Source of the DNA: Cyathus striatus
Taxonomy: Eukaryota; Basidiomycota; Agaricomycetes; Agaricales; Nidulariaceae
Assembly: GCA_025738555.1 (NCBI GenBank)
Contig: JAOVFP010000004.1
Coordinates: forward strand, 4,092,001 to 4,156,000
DNA: 64,000 nucleotides
Reading direction: 5' to 3'
Part shown: in pieces, positions 24,101 through 36,109 of the stretch
How the letters are laid out: every line of letters starts with the position of its first letter
Position numbering within the stretch: position 1 is the first letter of the stretch
Translations under genes and position numbers: made by a program
The notes under the pieces: model-generated
Told to the model about the DNA's origin: nothing
Database searches by the model: none
What the model saw: the letters and a program-made list of their open reading frames with translations, nothing else

Positions 24101-27100
24101 TCATTAGGAATTGACAATTAGATGTTGTTGAGATGCCTTGAAGAATCTCCTTCACGTACGCGCTTCAAGATACCTTTCTCCCTCTCTCTCCTGACAAAAC
24201 CATACTCCGCGGCCCCGACCCCGAACCCGCCTACAACATCCCACGCTCTTACCAACCTTTCGACGCCCGACGTCGTCAAGAGCACGTTTCACCACCATCT
24301 CGTCATGATAGCGTTCCACAGGGTAGAACTCTCACTTTCCGTATCGGGCCTCGAGGTTAAACGACCTATTCCTGGATCCCGTTGACCTCATCTTCCCACC
24401 TGACTTCACACTTTCACAATTCATTCTCACTTCATGTTCTAGCTGTTCCTACCCGTGGTCTCTTTCGGTGATTTCTGGATATTCTTGGGGTTGCAGCTAG
24501 CTTCATCCATTCAATACGGCTTACAGTGCTATGAATGAATCCACCGTGGTTACTTTTAGCCATACCTTCTGTGTTTCAGAATCATAGAAACACCTATACT
24601 ACTTCTATCGTGTGCGCACAGGACTAAGTATATATGAAATGATATCATACTGTAGACACGCGTTCGAGTGCATGTGCTACATAAAGCAACATGTCATAAA
24701 CTTTGACACTTGTTCACATGTTGGGATTTGCTGTACAAACGCGTCATTCATAAACAACCATGTCTTTGAGGGTGCCGTACGTATGGTATCACTGCTTTGT
24801 TGTGCAAAGCATCCATGTTATACTTAGCCTCCCCCCCGTCCGACGTCTTGCACTATAACATACCATCATACGGGCTTATTTCACGCATCAGTTTCATCTT
24901 TTGCTTTGCTGTAAATTCAACCAAGGACCCCCCAAGGCCGAATATCCGAGAAACGTGAACAGTGGATGAAATTATACAACATGATGGCATGCTACAGAAA
25001 ACGCCTACAAACGCAATGCGATTGTCGGGAACTTGGGAAGAAAGAGTATAAACACAGGTAAGTAAGGCACATGCATGGCGGACGTGAGGCAAGACACAAT
25101 GTCGTCACATCATCTGTTCAATGGGTGTTGTCGTGAGAAGATGCACACTGCGAGTTGAGGCCAGAATTAGTATGAGCATAAATGAAGGAAGGCGGGGATG
25201 CTTGCTTCTGGATACTACGATATGGTCGTACGATTCATCGCATTGCGGAGGGATATCACCTGCATATCATCGCACAACGTAAATCGTTCATTTCATGTAC
25301 GGAAGACGACAGTGCGACACAGCTGACAGTGGACACCATCTATCACTTGAGGTCGGTCGCGTGTGTGCGATGACAGCAATTTAGACGTTGAGATTACAGT
25401 TATCCGGGATCAGTGAACAAACGTAGCATCACGTTTCCAGGCTATGGTCCGAGTCCGATTCGGTTCAGACTCAGAGTGGAGTAACGGTGAGCTTAGGTAC
25501 TGACCTCTGCGTAACAACCATTTAGGAACTATCCGAAAGGCACCTTCGAGCTCCATTACGATTCTCTTCCTATCATTCCATTGTCAAAATCAACAAAGAG
25601 AGGCTCAAGTAAGTTCACAATGGTGGGCGCCGCCGCACTCGAGTCTTTCACAATGAAATCACAACAGTTGATCATCTCATCTTCCCCAGGCGGCTGAGCC
25701 AGCGCCTGAGCTAAGCGACCGGCGACCATATGGTCGCGATGATGGAACCTGAACCAAACAAGGCCACAGCTCCGCCCTTCCATTGCTTTTCCTGGACCAT
25801 GGTCACTGAGCTGCTCAGGAAACTCAGAAGAGCTTCGTACTTAGGTGCTATCCTTATCATTGCGGGCATTGGTATGAATCTTATCGAGGGTCCTCAACTC
25901 CTCACCCGTCTTGGAATTAGGAAAAACCATCTTGCATGCAGCAGCACTCCGAACTCTTGCTTCACTCGTGACGTTCTGCAGCTCCTCTGCCGTTCCACTG
26001 CAATACTCGGACCAAGGAATTCTTTCCTACCTAGCGCTCAGCTTTCTCCAAAGACACCTAATTACTATCGGCGGCCTGTCATATGCGGCATCCCTTCCCC
26101 TCGAGGCTTGCTTCGCTTGTCTTGCTCTACGTAGATCTTGCGAGAACGCCCACATACATTACCGCATCAGACAAATCAGCATGTCATTCGGAGTCTGAGT
26201 ACTCAGCCACCCCCCAACTGACAATCCGTTTAGCGGAATCGCCCCAAATCCAATGGGTCTTACAATACACCGCCGGCTCCGTCTAGGGTTAAATTATCTC
26301 ATCAACATCTCTTGCTTTTGAATCTCAAAAGCACAACAGACGATATCTCACGACGGCATCCGCGCAGTCCAAGGAACTGTCTGTCTGGCTGTTGCTAATA
26401 TACCTTACCATATACCGTCAACTACATGCCAATCATTAATATGCTGACATTTCAATTCTGGCTCTGGCTCTGGATGCAGGAATGTGCGTGTAGAACAAAA
26501 TCGGCAAGTCTTGGGGTTAGATTAGTATCGCCTCGTTATTCACGGTCGTGAGGCCAACTTTGCGCTTCCGCCGCACTCGTTCCGCCTTGCAGCCGCTCTT
26601 ATCGTTCGCTTTTGAGGTTACTTGCGATTTCAAATACGTAGTGAATGACTCTTGTACCAGTCATTGTGACTGCTGCGGCGTCGCAAGCAACGATCGTCGG
26701 TCTACTCCAGCGCTCCAGCCTCAGGACCTGTTCTCCTCGAAGCTTTGGATATAATAAGACGAGTGCCGCATTGTGCACCGTGGTTCGCAGATGATAATCA
26801 CGCTGGGAGCAATCTTACTACGTGATAAATTAGCTTACTTGCGATGTTTCAATCTTTCCCTCGTTACAGCAATCCGCATTTCTTTCCTTGCCACTTGAAA
26901 TCCTGGTGAGCAACTACATAGGTACGCAGGATGTTTTTTTTCCATCTCAACCTTTATCGCAGGTGACACCTTAACAAGAGGGACAATAACTCCACGATGA
27001 CACCGAGTTTCATCTCCAGGCTGTTATCATAGAATAGAAGTGCACTTATATGGCGTCTTTCCACCATGAGTCTCCGTCTCGAAGCAGCACTCCCATCCTG

Positions 27101-28199
27101 TGGCGCACAACAAACTCACAACATGTCAGTGTCTTCGCGAAATCTTTATCTTAGACAACTTCCAGAGACCCCCCGTATTCATGGCTGTTTGTTCACTCAA
27201 ATCCGATCCAACAGACAGTCGAAATAGCCATGGCAATGTTCGCCCGCCCCAATCGAATCTATTGGACATATTGGTACGCTACAGATCTATAACTGTTCAA
27301 TCGTAGGAAACGAGGAGATGCGATTCAGTAATAAATGTCTTAGATTCCCTGATACTTCCTTTCGCTTCAACATTGCTCAGTATCAAGTCCGCCGGTGTCC
27401 GAGAAAGTTGTGAATTCAAGAGTCAAGACGCTCACAATTGAATACCTTTTGAATACGTCAATCACTTCTGGCTCTTCATACTAAAGTCCGGCTGAGATCT
27501 ACGAAGTCGACAAGATCATGTTCACTCGTAGTCGCAAAGATACTGTGTTCTGTATCTCTGTAAAGCACCTTTCTCCTTTTATTTTAATTATTCTGAGTTC
27601 TCCGTGACAGGTCGTGCTATCTTTAACATTCATCGACGATTGAAGATGCCACTTTGCCTGGCGATAGTTGCAGATGTTCGCTTATAAATGACGTGTAAAC
27701 TCAGCGACCATTTTGCTGACCGGGTTTTGGCTCAGGCCATGCTGTAGTTTGTCGCATGAGGCTTCGATTTCTTGCAATAGCTTTTTGCCATGGACACACT
27801 CCACGTAGGTCAATCTGTTGCTTCTTCCTTTCGACACCCAGTCGCCGCTATCACTTACCAAAACACAATATTCGGACCCTTGATATTGTACGTCTTTCCG
27901 CAACTAACTTTGAATCTAGCTTGCATCTTGTACCTGCCACTGACGGCACATAGTGTGAAACATACACCCTATCCAAGCTGGCCGTCAGGGAGATTCTGTA
28001 CTTACAAGGAACCCTAAATTCTGCAAGTATTCCAAGTTTGCTCTTTATTTGCTCTCAGTTCATCTACAGACTCTCAAATGAAGTGGCATGCTCCTTCATC
28101 CGGCCCGCCGATGACCACTGAACTAACCAAATGCTTAGCACCACGTTAGACTTGATTTCCAATGAAATCGTTATCAACTAAGTAGCGAGCAAACATAAT
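24101..28199. other. Gene-poor region without supported genes
   Basis: Open frames are short, overlap on both strands and show no family motifs. A protein-like stretch on the minus strand near 25560-25780 (FIVKDSSAAAPTIVNLLEPL) and a + stretch near 25910-26150 may be remnants of old genes, but no exon chain can be made. Confidence 0.4.
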
Positions 28200-29200
28200 T
28201 AGCCTACTTAAGATTTAGAATTGGTTGAATACTTTGGCGAGAGAAGTCGTTGATGCGCCTAGCGGCTCTCCTCACGCTCAGCAACGTATCTTCAACGTCA
28301 AGGACCGCGTAATTTTGCACTTGGAATTACGACGCTTTACGATGGGTCTCGAGCAACTGCTGGGAACTCATAACCTGTTAGCAGTAAACTCGCCGAGTAT
28401 CCCGAGAGTTAATGCCAAATCTCAGTTCCAAGCCCCAAAGGCATCCATTGTTATCCTCTACAGGACATCCATGGCCATTCAGGGATCCTCACGTGCAAAG
28501 TCTGAGGCAAAATAAATAGGCGACATCTTTCTTTTCGAAGTTAGAAGCGTTAGAACACCGTCACTTCGTATCTGAGTGACGAGGTGCTACGCACAAAACC
28601 CGAGGCAAGGTTCTCAAGCGGCATTTTCGGATTTGCAGGATCTATCCCCTTCACGATGGCGCAAAATAATTTCTCTTTATAGAACCTCTGAGTCTCATCT
28701 GATATGATTACTAAATTCTTGTGCCCTCAAGCCTATTCAACTACATGGTCTAAAGGTCTCGATTATAATTGTGAAGAGTGTTGTATAACGTGCCAGGAGG
28801 TCGCGTCCAATATCTTTGTAGACCACCGCCGTGTAGGCAAGTCGAGAACATCAAAAGCTTCCGCCAGATTGGAACAAGGCACGAAATTGAGACCTACCCA
28901 ATCTTAACGGCTTCCCACATGAGCCGCTGAAAGGAGTATCATTCAAGTTTCCGTGTTAACCTCGAAAATCGCCGTTTGTCGAATGCTCTCGAAACGCCCA
29001 GTGTCACGCTCCTGTTTACGGATCTACTTATCTTTCATCCCACGCAACTGGATTTTCAGTACTCGTTCGAGCTCTGTCAACTTCGCTCAGCTATACTTAT
29101 CTGGCCTGCAATGTCCTGCAAGTCCTGTGCTAAGCTTAACATATCCTATTATTATAATCCCTCGATCGTCGCCTGAGCATGAAACAAAAGGGAATTCACT
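28200..29200 (-). pseudogene. Decayed protein-coding remnant, unknown family
   Basis: Minus-strand pieces look like former exons. About 29130-29085 reads LAQDLQDIAGQISIAERS. After a frame change, 29085-28950 reads LTELERVLKIQLRGMKDK, a stop, then IRKQERDTGRFESIRQTAIF. Near 28300-28210 comes LDVEDTLLSVRRAARRINDF and SRQSIQPILNL. Heptad-like leucines suggest a helical bundle or coiled coil. Stops and frame changes separate the pieces, so no protein is made as it stands. I do not recognise the family. Confidence 0.33.
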
Positions 29201-30484
29201 ACACTCATGACTAGAGGACTCGCTCAGGGATTTACGACTTCGAAGCGAATTTAGACACATTCTGGCGTCAAGCTGCATCACTTTACTCCGGTGCGCTAAC
29301 CCATGAGGCTCCTTACACATGTCAAATCATCCAGTATAACGTTTGACTAGAGGACCAACTAAACTCATCGAGGATACACGTTAAGCTCGGGATTAGATCT
29401 ACTCACAAATCACCGCTTCCGAAATTATTTGGGACTTAGACCTTAGTCTATAAATTCACCGGAGCAAAATGCGACATCAACCAAAAATATGTAAATCCAA
29501 GGTACGCACGCGAATGGCAGCGTTTTGATGCCTCAGGTGCTCACTCATAGCGCCTATTAATCAGTTCATTCGCCTCCTTGAAAAATCGGATCCATTGGAA
29601 AATGAGGTCTATCAGGTGGACACTCCCATTCGACTGTCTGATTTCTCGTCTACACCGTTGTGTCCGTTAATGATACTCAATAATCCAAATGATGAATGCG
29701 CTCTGATCTTCCACCAGCCTGTGGTACGATGACCGATCAAGCGACATATAAAATCGGGTTCGTAAGTGGTTCGTAGTGCACCATTAAACTGACTGATGTG
29801 CTAACACTCCAACAGGTGGCGTGAGCGAGCTTCCTCACTGAAGTCTTCCACAACTTTCATCAAACTTGAAAACGTACCGGGGTTATCTATTTAATATTAA
29901 TAAGGAATCGGCGACGATCTTACGGAGGCTCACTCCTGGTTATCGATGACGGCCGCGATTCAATGAATTGGAGCTAGACTGTGAGAACATGACAGAAGAT
30001 GAAGTGAAGAACTCAGTTTCTTAAACAACATACTTACTTAACCGACAATGTGACTAATCATATCATGAGGAAGACATAGTTTTCGAACAAACGTGATTTC
30101 ATAGGTACAGAGGCAAAGAGAATGACTGAACGAAGGCTTGAAAATATTTCACTACAACGCAGAAAGTACTACTGGACACTTCCGTATCCAGACTATATTC
30201 CGGACTTACCCCGGCTGCAGCAGATTAAAATTGGGAGAGATCCATGCTTACTGCTATCAAAAGTTGCTCCTGTGTTTTGAACTTGACCTACCACTTATAT
30301 CAACTTCATCCACAATTCATCTAGTGCCAGACTCTGCCACTTCCCAGCGTCAATAAGTTACATCTGTACGCAAATAACTTGATGTAGGGTATAAGCAAAA
30401 AAAAAAAAAAAGTGAATTGAGATGAACTCATCTCCGCGTTTTGTTTATGTAGTTTTGCGTTATGGATGGTGTGGAGAATGCTGA
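29201..30484. other. Intergenic, no gene seen
   Basis: No supported coding region. A homopolymer A-run lies near 30397-30411. Otherwise nothing notable. Confidence 0.45.
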
Positions 30485-30486
30485 TA

Positions 30487-30975
30487 CTGAGTCACACCGG
30501 TCCTTTGTACAGTACTAGTCCCTTGTACACTGCCCATTTTCTCGAGACAGATTGCTTCCACATTAATTTTCGCATCATTTATAATAAGAACAATATGTGT
30601 ACTCTTAGTTTACCTACTTTGTTAAAGAGTTGTAGGTGTGGATGTTCTGATATGTTAAATTTACTGTCTTTTCCGAAATTTCATGAAATTTGTGACATGA
30701 AAGGGTCGTGTCACAGACCCTGATCAGGGATGTTAGCCGATGTCAGTCACGTAAAGTGTGACACTGTACAAAGGAGTGGTGTTGAGCCGAAATGTCCAAA
30801 AACAAGTATAAAACATATAACAGCTTCATTTCTTACTTTTATATCCTTAAACTTTGCACATAAGTGCTAATACATGTTACAACTATTTCTGTGTTGTTAA
30901 ATTCAATTTTAATAGTATAAATGAAACACAAATGTAAAATTAAAATTGGGTGTACAAAGGACCGGTTGATCTCAG
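30487..30975. mobile_element. MITE copy 2 (TGTACAAAGGA family)
   Basis: A 489-bp element with imperfect inverted ends: left CTGAGTCACACCGGTCCTTT and right, read inward, CTGAGATCAACCGGTCCTTT. Both continue GTAC, and TA flanks each side (30485-30486 and 30976-30977). It shares with the 8521-9162 copy the 16-mer TCCCTTGTACACTGCC (30519-30534 here), an internal CTGTACAAAGGA (30764-30775) and a following GCCGAAAT block. It is shorter and more diverged at its tips, so it is an older or separate subfamily member. There is no coding capacity. Confidence 0.75.
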
Positions 30976-31324
30976 TACATCATATATCGTACATCATCAA
31001 CGCGGATTTTCGGTCCGTATTTGTCGATTGAATTATTGACACGTATTTTTTATTGCTTGCTACCAAGATGAAAAGTAAAGTAAACGGCATCCGGAAGCCG
31101 GGTTCCCGCAACTCCCAGTCTCCCACTGGCACTTGTCACTTACAGTAAGGCACCTGAAGTCACCGGTCACCCATTTCGCCCATTCCGTTCATTCTGTCTC
31201 CCCAGTTGAACATTTTTAATACGGTATTCAATAATTGTTTTCAGGTAACTTTATTACGCTACCATACAATTTACCATTCTTTATCTTATTCAACTCAGCT
31301 CGTACGCTGTTTGAAGTTTGAAGT
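30976..31324. other. Upstream region of the aldolase gene
   Basis: No coding sequence. It contains the promoter and leader of the class II aldolase; no clear TATA box is singled out. Confidence 0.4.
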
Positions 31325-32526
31325 ATGTCTCTGGAGGGAAACAAAACCCTAGAAATTCTTTACAAAGCCCAGAAAGGTGGCTATGGAATTCTCTCACAGG
31401 CATGGTCAGTCTTGTTATTTATTAGATGAACTAAGCTTGAGTCATAAAAGTTATGATACACAGTCAGCGATAGGGCTTGTTCGTGCAGCTGAACGAACTC
31501 GTAGCCCTGCTATTATTTTGATTTTTCCCGTAACTCTGACATACGGAGGCGGTCCATTTCTCGAGTTCTGCCTAAGTCTGTAGGTATTCTTTTATTTCTT
31601 ATGAAACACAAACAAAGATGAACCATGCACTTAGTACGCGACAGGCCTCTGTCCCAATTGCTGTTCACCTTGACCATGCCACAGATATTGAACACCTTGA
31701 ACTCGCTCTGAGCCTCGCTGAAAATGGGATTGCATTTGACAGCATCATGGTAGATGCAAGTCATGCAGACGTTTGTGGCTTTCCATGCTTCGAGATGCTG
31801 AATAGTGAAGCTCAAATATGCATTCTCAGACGGACGAAGAGAACATCGAGATTGCAAAACCATATGTCGAGAGGGCCAGAAAGCTCGGTATCCCTGTAGA
31901 AGTAGAACTTGGACGTCTGGAAGGCGGTGAAGCCGGCCTACGCATGATATCCGATGCTAAGCTTACGGACCCAAAGAAAGCTGAGATATTCATGCGAGAG
32001 TGAGTATGCTTCATGTCCATCATTATATTATCAAATTATAGTTAATTATATATTTTTCATGAAGAACGGGAGCTGTTATACTTGCACCCAGTATTGGAAA
32101 CCTTCACGGTTTGTATATCAATCCCCCAAATTTTAAACTTGATATGTGAGTTGAATACATCTCCGGATTCGTTTGATGTTTATCGAGGTTCCAGCCTGGA
32201 CTCCCTCCGGGAGACATTCAACGGGAGGATTCCTATCTGTTTGCATGGGACAGACCAGCTTCCCGATGAACTTTTTGTAGAATGTATTAAACGTGGTGTT
32301 AGCAAGGCGAGTACTTCAGTCCCTGATGTGTAATGTGATCTTATATATATATCATTATGTCCGCCAGATCAACGTTAATAGTTGGGCCCGCGACCCATAT
32401 GCGAAAAAGCTTGGTGAAAGCCTATTGACCAAGCCATTCCCAGAAGCAGTGGAAGAGGCTACAGAAGTATTTGCGCAAGTATGCGAGCGCTTCTTCCATT
32501 TATTTGGATCCTCTGGGAAAGCGTAG
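31325..32526 (+). CDS. Class II (zinc) ketose-bisphosphate aldolase
   Basis: Zn-dependent aldolase fold (fructose/tagatose-bisphosphate aldolase class II superfamily). It starts MSLEGNKTLEILYKAQKGGY and GILSQA, then CYDTQSAIGLVRAAERTRSP, LIFPVTLTYGGGPFLEFCLS and TRQASVPIAVHLDHATD. The HLDHA His is a zinc ligand. DSIMVDASHAD leads across an intron into TDEENIEIAKPYVERARK, then VEVELGRLEGGEAG. SIGNLHGLY (GNxHG) and PICLHGTDQLP supply further metal/phosphate-site residues, and KINVNSWARDPYAKKLGESL leads to the end FGSSGKA with TAG. Introns are at about 31403-31450, 31580-31634 and four further places. The true substrate is uncertain, because fungi have several divergent members beside glycolytic Fba1. 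The length fits a complete single-domain aldolase of nearly 300 residues. Confidence 0.85.
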
Positions 32527-33744
32527 GGGTAAGTGAGGTAAGTGAATGCACGGTCTTTGAGTGATCTTTGTAAGATATGATTGGAAATGTACGAATATCA
32601 AAATAAACTTGAAACAACCAAGTATTTCCTTTGTCACAGGTGTTAACCCCGCCTGTACAGTGCCACACAAGCGAGCAGCGACTCCGGATAAACTAACTTC
32701 TCCTATCCCTTATATGGCACTTCCTCTGTCTGCGTTGCAACTCTGAAGGCTGAGACGTTTTAATTTGTAATCTACGTCCGAAATCCTCGTGCTGGACACA
32801 GCTGTCGCGTGTGGTCTGAAGGTTGGAGCTCAGGCTACCACTCGTGGCAAAATCACAGCCACGGATCGTAGATTCTTCACACTTCTAGCAGATATCTCCA
32901 TAGCACTCGCGTTTCTCGGCGCAATGTTTGTTTTATCGAATCGAAGTACTTATCGTCCGATTTAATATCAATTATGTAGCAGCTTCAAAAAGGAATAAAA
33001 AACTCACAGCCGGAACTCCGAACGCTCATATTTCAGATCTTCAACAATAACTCCAGCTTTCCTGTTTCATTTGGTTTCATATTAAGTACGGGCACTTAGC
33101 GATGGGAAGGATTATAATGGTAAAACATGCCATTCACGATGGGGGGCCTCTTGGGTCCTGAAATTTATTGATATTATTAAACTAAAAATAATGTTGTGAC
33201 TCAATGAGTCCCGTGATCGTGACTGAATGCTAGTTCTAATTTTAGCAATAAAGTCTAAATTTGCGACCAGTCGTTCAATGATCAATCTGCCTTTGTGCCC
33301 GTCGCCCAGTGTTGTGCTCTGATTAATCGCATCCGACTACCCTTTGGAGATGTTCTTACCTGTAGTTCTATCTCGGCCACTGCTTTTAGTTCTTTTCTAT
33401 CGCGTTTCGAATCATCGATAATCCCTTAATGAACCGTCTAGATGATTGGTTCCTTCGAAACTCGGCGAATGCGAAGGATTCTGCCCCTCTAATTATCCAC
33501 GCTGATAGTCAGCTGCTGAGGTTTGGGTGAAGAAATGTACCAGGGAATTGAATGTCCCGGTAGCCAAGAAAACTCATGGGGGTCCCTTCCGCTTTATCTG
33601 ATTTTGATGCCGTAGCTCCTGGTCGGCATTAACACTGCATTAACTTGTAGTGCTTATACGTGACGACTGTGCCCCAACATTGCTTTGTGCTCCTCCGCGA
33701 ACTCATATCTTTCACATACAACACAATCCAACCTACCGATAAAC
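32527..33744. other. Intergenic, no gene seen
   Basis: Contains the 3' flank of the aldolase and the promoter of the DM9 protein. No open frame with recognisable features. Confidence 0.45.
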
Positions 33745-35251
33745 ATGGTGCAATACTGGGAACCAGGAACTTCCTACGGACAAGGGTCTATTGTTGAGTA
33801 TAATGGTAAGTCCCTATCTTCCGTAGTACTGCATTGCCATTGAAATAATGTAACTCTAGGCCACCGCTACAAAATCATTCAGCCACATACATCTCAGGTA
33901 TGTGTTGGAGCATTTCCTCGGGTATATTGAGCAGGATACGAGGCCCTGTGTAGAGCGATTGGACACCATCGGCGACTCCAGCTCTATGGGGACGCATGCA
34001 GGATGCAGATCATGGGTGTGAGCAGCCGCAGCAGCAGGCTCACCAACCTCAATTCCAACCACAACCGCAGCAGCCGCAGCAACCATATCAGCAAACCCCT
34101 CCGCAATACACGCGTATGTACGGGACTCTCCAACTTTGCGTAACATTTATAATATTCCGCCGTAGCCCCTGAGAAGACACAACAAGCTCCAGAGAAGGCC
34201 GACAAGCCCGAAGATAAGAAACATCGTTTTGATGACGACGACAAGACGAAGCTGAAGGCATGTGGGAGCAATTATTCGACTCTACCGCCCGTCTCATTCA
34301 TTTTCAGATTGGTGCTGGTCTTGCTGCTGGAGCTGCACTCCTCGCTGGTGGTCTCTTTGCCTACAAGGAACACGATAAGCACAAGGATGATGTAAATTTC
34401 CGCATCTCTCCAACTAGATTCGCGTATGAACCTTTTCCAAACAGGAACAAGTAATGCAAGACTGGCTCGGTGATGCACAGTATCGCACTCAACAATACAG
34501 ACAACGCGGACCCACTGGGCCCACCACTTGGATATTGAATCGTGGAAAGAATATCCCTGAAGGTGCAATTGTGGCTGGAAAGGAGAACACCTGGACGCTG
34601 TACATTGCACGTGCTTGTCATAAGGTAAGCCCACCATATGTACATTGGTTTACGAAGCTTGTCTAACTTCTATTGCGTTGCAGGGCAGTATCCGTAAGTA
34701 ATTGCTAAATATCCTGTGACGTCGAAAGCTTAAGACACATTCTTGCAGAGGTTGGAAAGGCATCCGATGTATTCCAAAAGGGTGCTGTTATTGGTTATGG
34801 TCACGATGAAATTCATGTGGGCAACCATCTCTTCACTTTCTTATTTCATGGTTCTGAAATGGAACTTATTAATAGCTCGACACGTACGAAATTCTGTTAG
34901 GTGATATGAACGCCTTACGCTGGGTGCCTGCCAGAGGAAAGCTCAACGTCTCCGCTCTGGGCTACAAACCAGTGGAGGGTGGTCGCGACCGCGATGGTAC
35001 TCCATTGTATATCGCCCTGGCACACCACAAGGGAGCTGATCATCCTGGAAAGGCGAGCGCGAAGCTTGATGGTACGACTACTTATCCTTATAAAGACTTA
35101 TATATGTGCTGAAAGATTTTTTAGGAGCCTTTATCCCCTATGGTGGAAGTGAAAAGGAAGTCAAAGTGAGAATATTTTTCTGAATTCTTAATGATGTTAT
35201 TTTATATATATATTCTATCAGGAATACAAAGTGTTGTGCTACAACCATTAA
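33745..35251 (+). CDS. CBM5/12-like chitin-binding plus DM9-repeat (DUF3421) protein
   Basis: Modular protein. Residues 1-50 (MVQYWEPGTSYGQGSIVEYN, HRYKIIQPHTSQSDWTPS, TPALWGRM) follow the W-x-Y-x-G-x-V-x-Y-x-G-x-Y pattern of chitin-binding CBM5/12 modules. A Gln/Pro-rich linker and a charged stretch (KPEDKKHRFDDDDKTKLK) lead to a glycine-rich hydrophobic segment, IGAGLAAGAALLAGGLFAYK. Two DM9 repeats then follow: RGKNIPEGAIVAGKENTWTL with YIARACHKG and GKASDVFQKGAVIGYGHDEI; and ALRWVPARG...PLYIALAHHKGADHPGK with FIPYGGSEKEVKEYKVL. DM9 domains of animals bind mannose-type sugars, so lectin activity is an inference. Introns join in frame. One, at about 34258-34306, appears to use a GC donor (GCATGT). 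The gene ends CYNH with TAA. Confidence 0.83.
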
Positions 35252-36109
35252 ATTATGGTTGGTATCGTCCATGAATAGTATCGTCTTCTGTATCGTTACA
35301 CTGTCAGCTTGTACTACTTAGGAACATAAGGACTTCATCGTTATACTTTTCTTACGTCCTTAACTGAGCTCTCATTGACCTCAGTTACATACATCAGTAG
35401 TACTGGAGGTAGATGAGCCAGTGTAAACCCGTCCGATATGCTGCGGAACATCAACTAAGTAAGTTATAGCTCCTGGCCATCACTTCTTGACTTTCAAAGT
35501 CCGTTGGCTGAGCCTTACGTTCCTTCACGGTTTCATGTAAGTTACATGAGTGGCTTGGAATCTTGCCTAGTATGCGCTGAGCGCTTGAAGGCGCTTGATT
35601 GCTTACGCCTGGTGACGTTCGGAATACTTAGGTGGCGTTTACTTAAATGTATTAATATTCCTGTGCGGTCGAATGTGGGCACCTCGGAGACTAAGCAACC
35701 GGCGAAGTCCTATTTGTGGTGCTTGTAATGCTGCTACGGATTCGAGCTATGGTAATCTTCACTCCAATATCATGTATTTTTGGACAGATTATATGGATTC
35801 TGGTGTGCAGCGAGGAAAAGTGAAAGTGAAAGTGAAGTGAAAAAGTCGATTTTTTTGAAGCTGACGTTTATCCATAATTAGACGTCCAAATTTAGCACAG
35901 CTGTCGGCAACAACGGTTTTACACAACACTGTCAGTGTTTGGCACTTGCTTCCATGGGCACATCAAGGCGTTGTAGGCGCCTATTCCAACCTGTGCACTC
36001 GCAGGGTTGTTTAACCTCACTTAGAACCCGGAAGGCTCGTGTTCTCACTTCCTTTACGCTGTTCGTTCGGCAGCAGGCTGCACCATTATACTTAATCGAA
36101 TAATCAACT
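35252..36109. other. Intergenic, no gene seen
   Basis: Short open frames only. The 3' flank of the DM9 gene and the promoter of the DUF3433 gene; no recognisable element. Confidence 0.45.
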
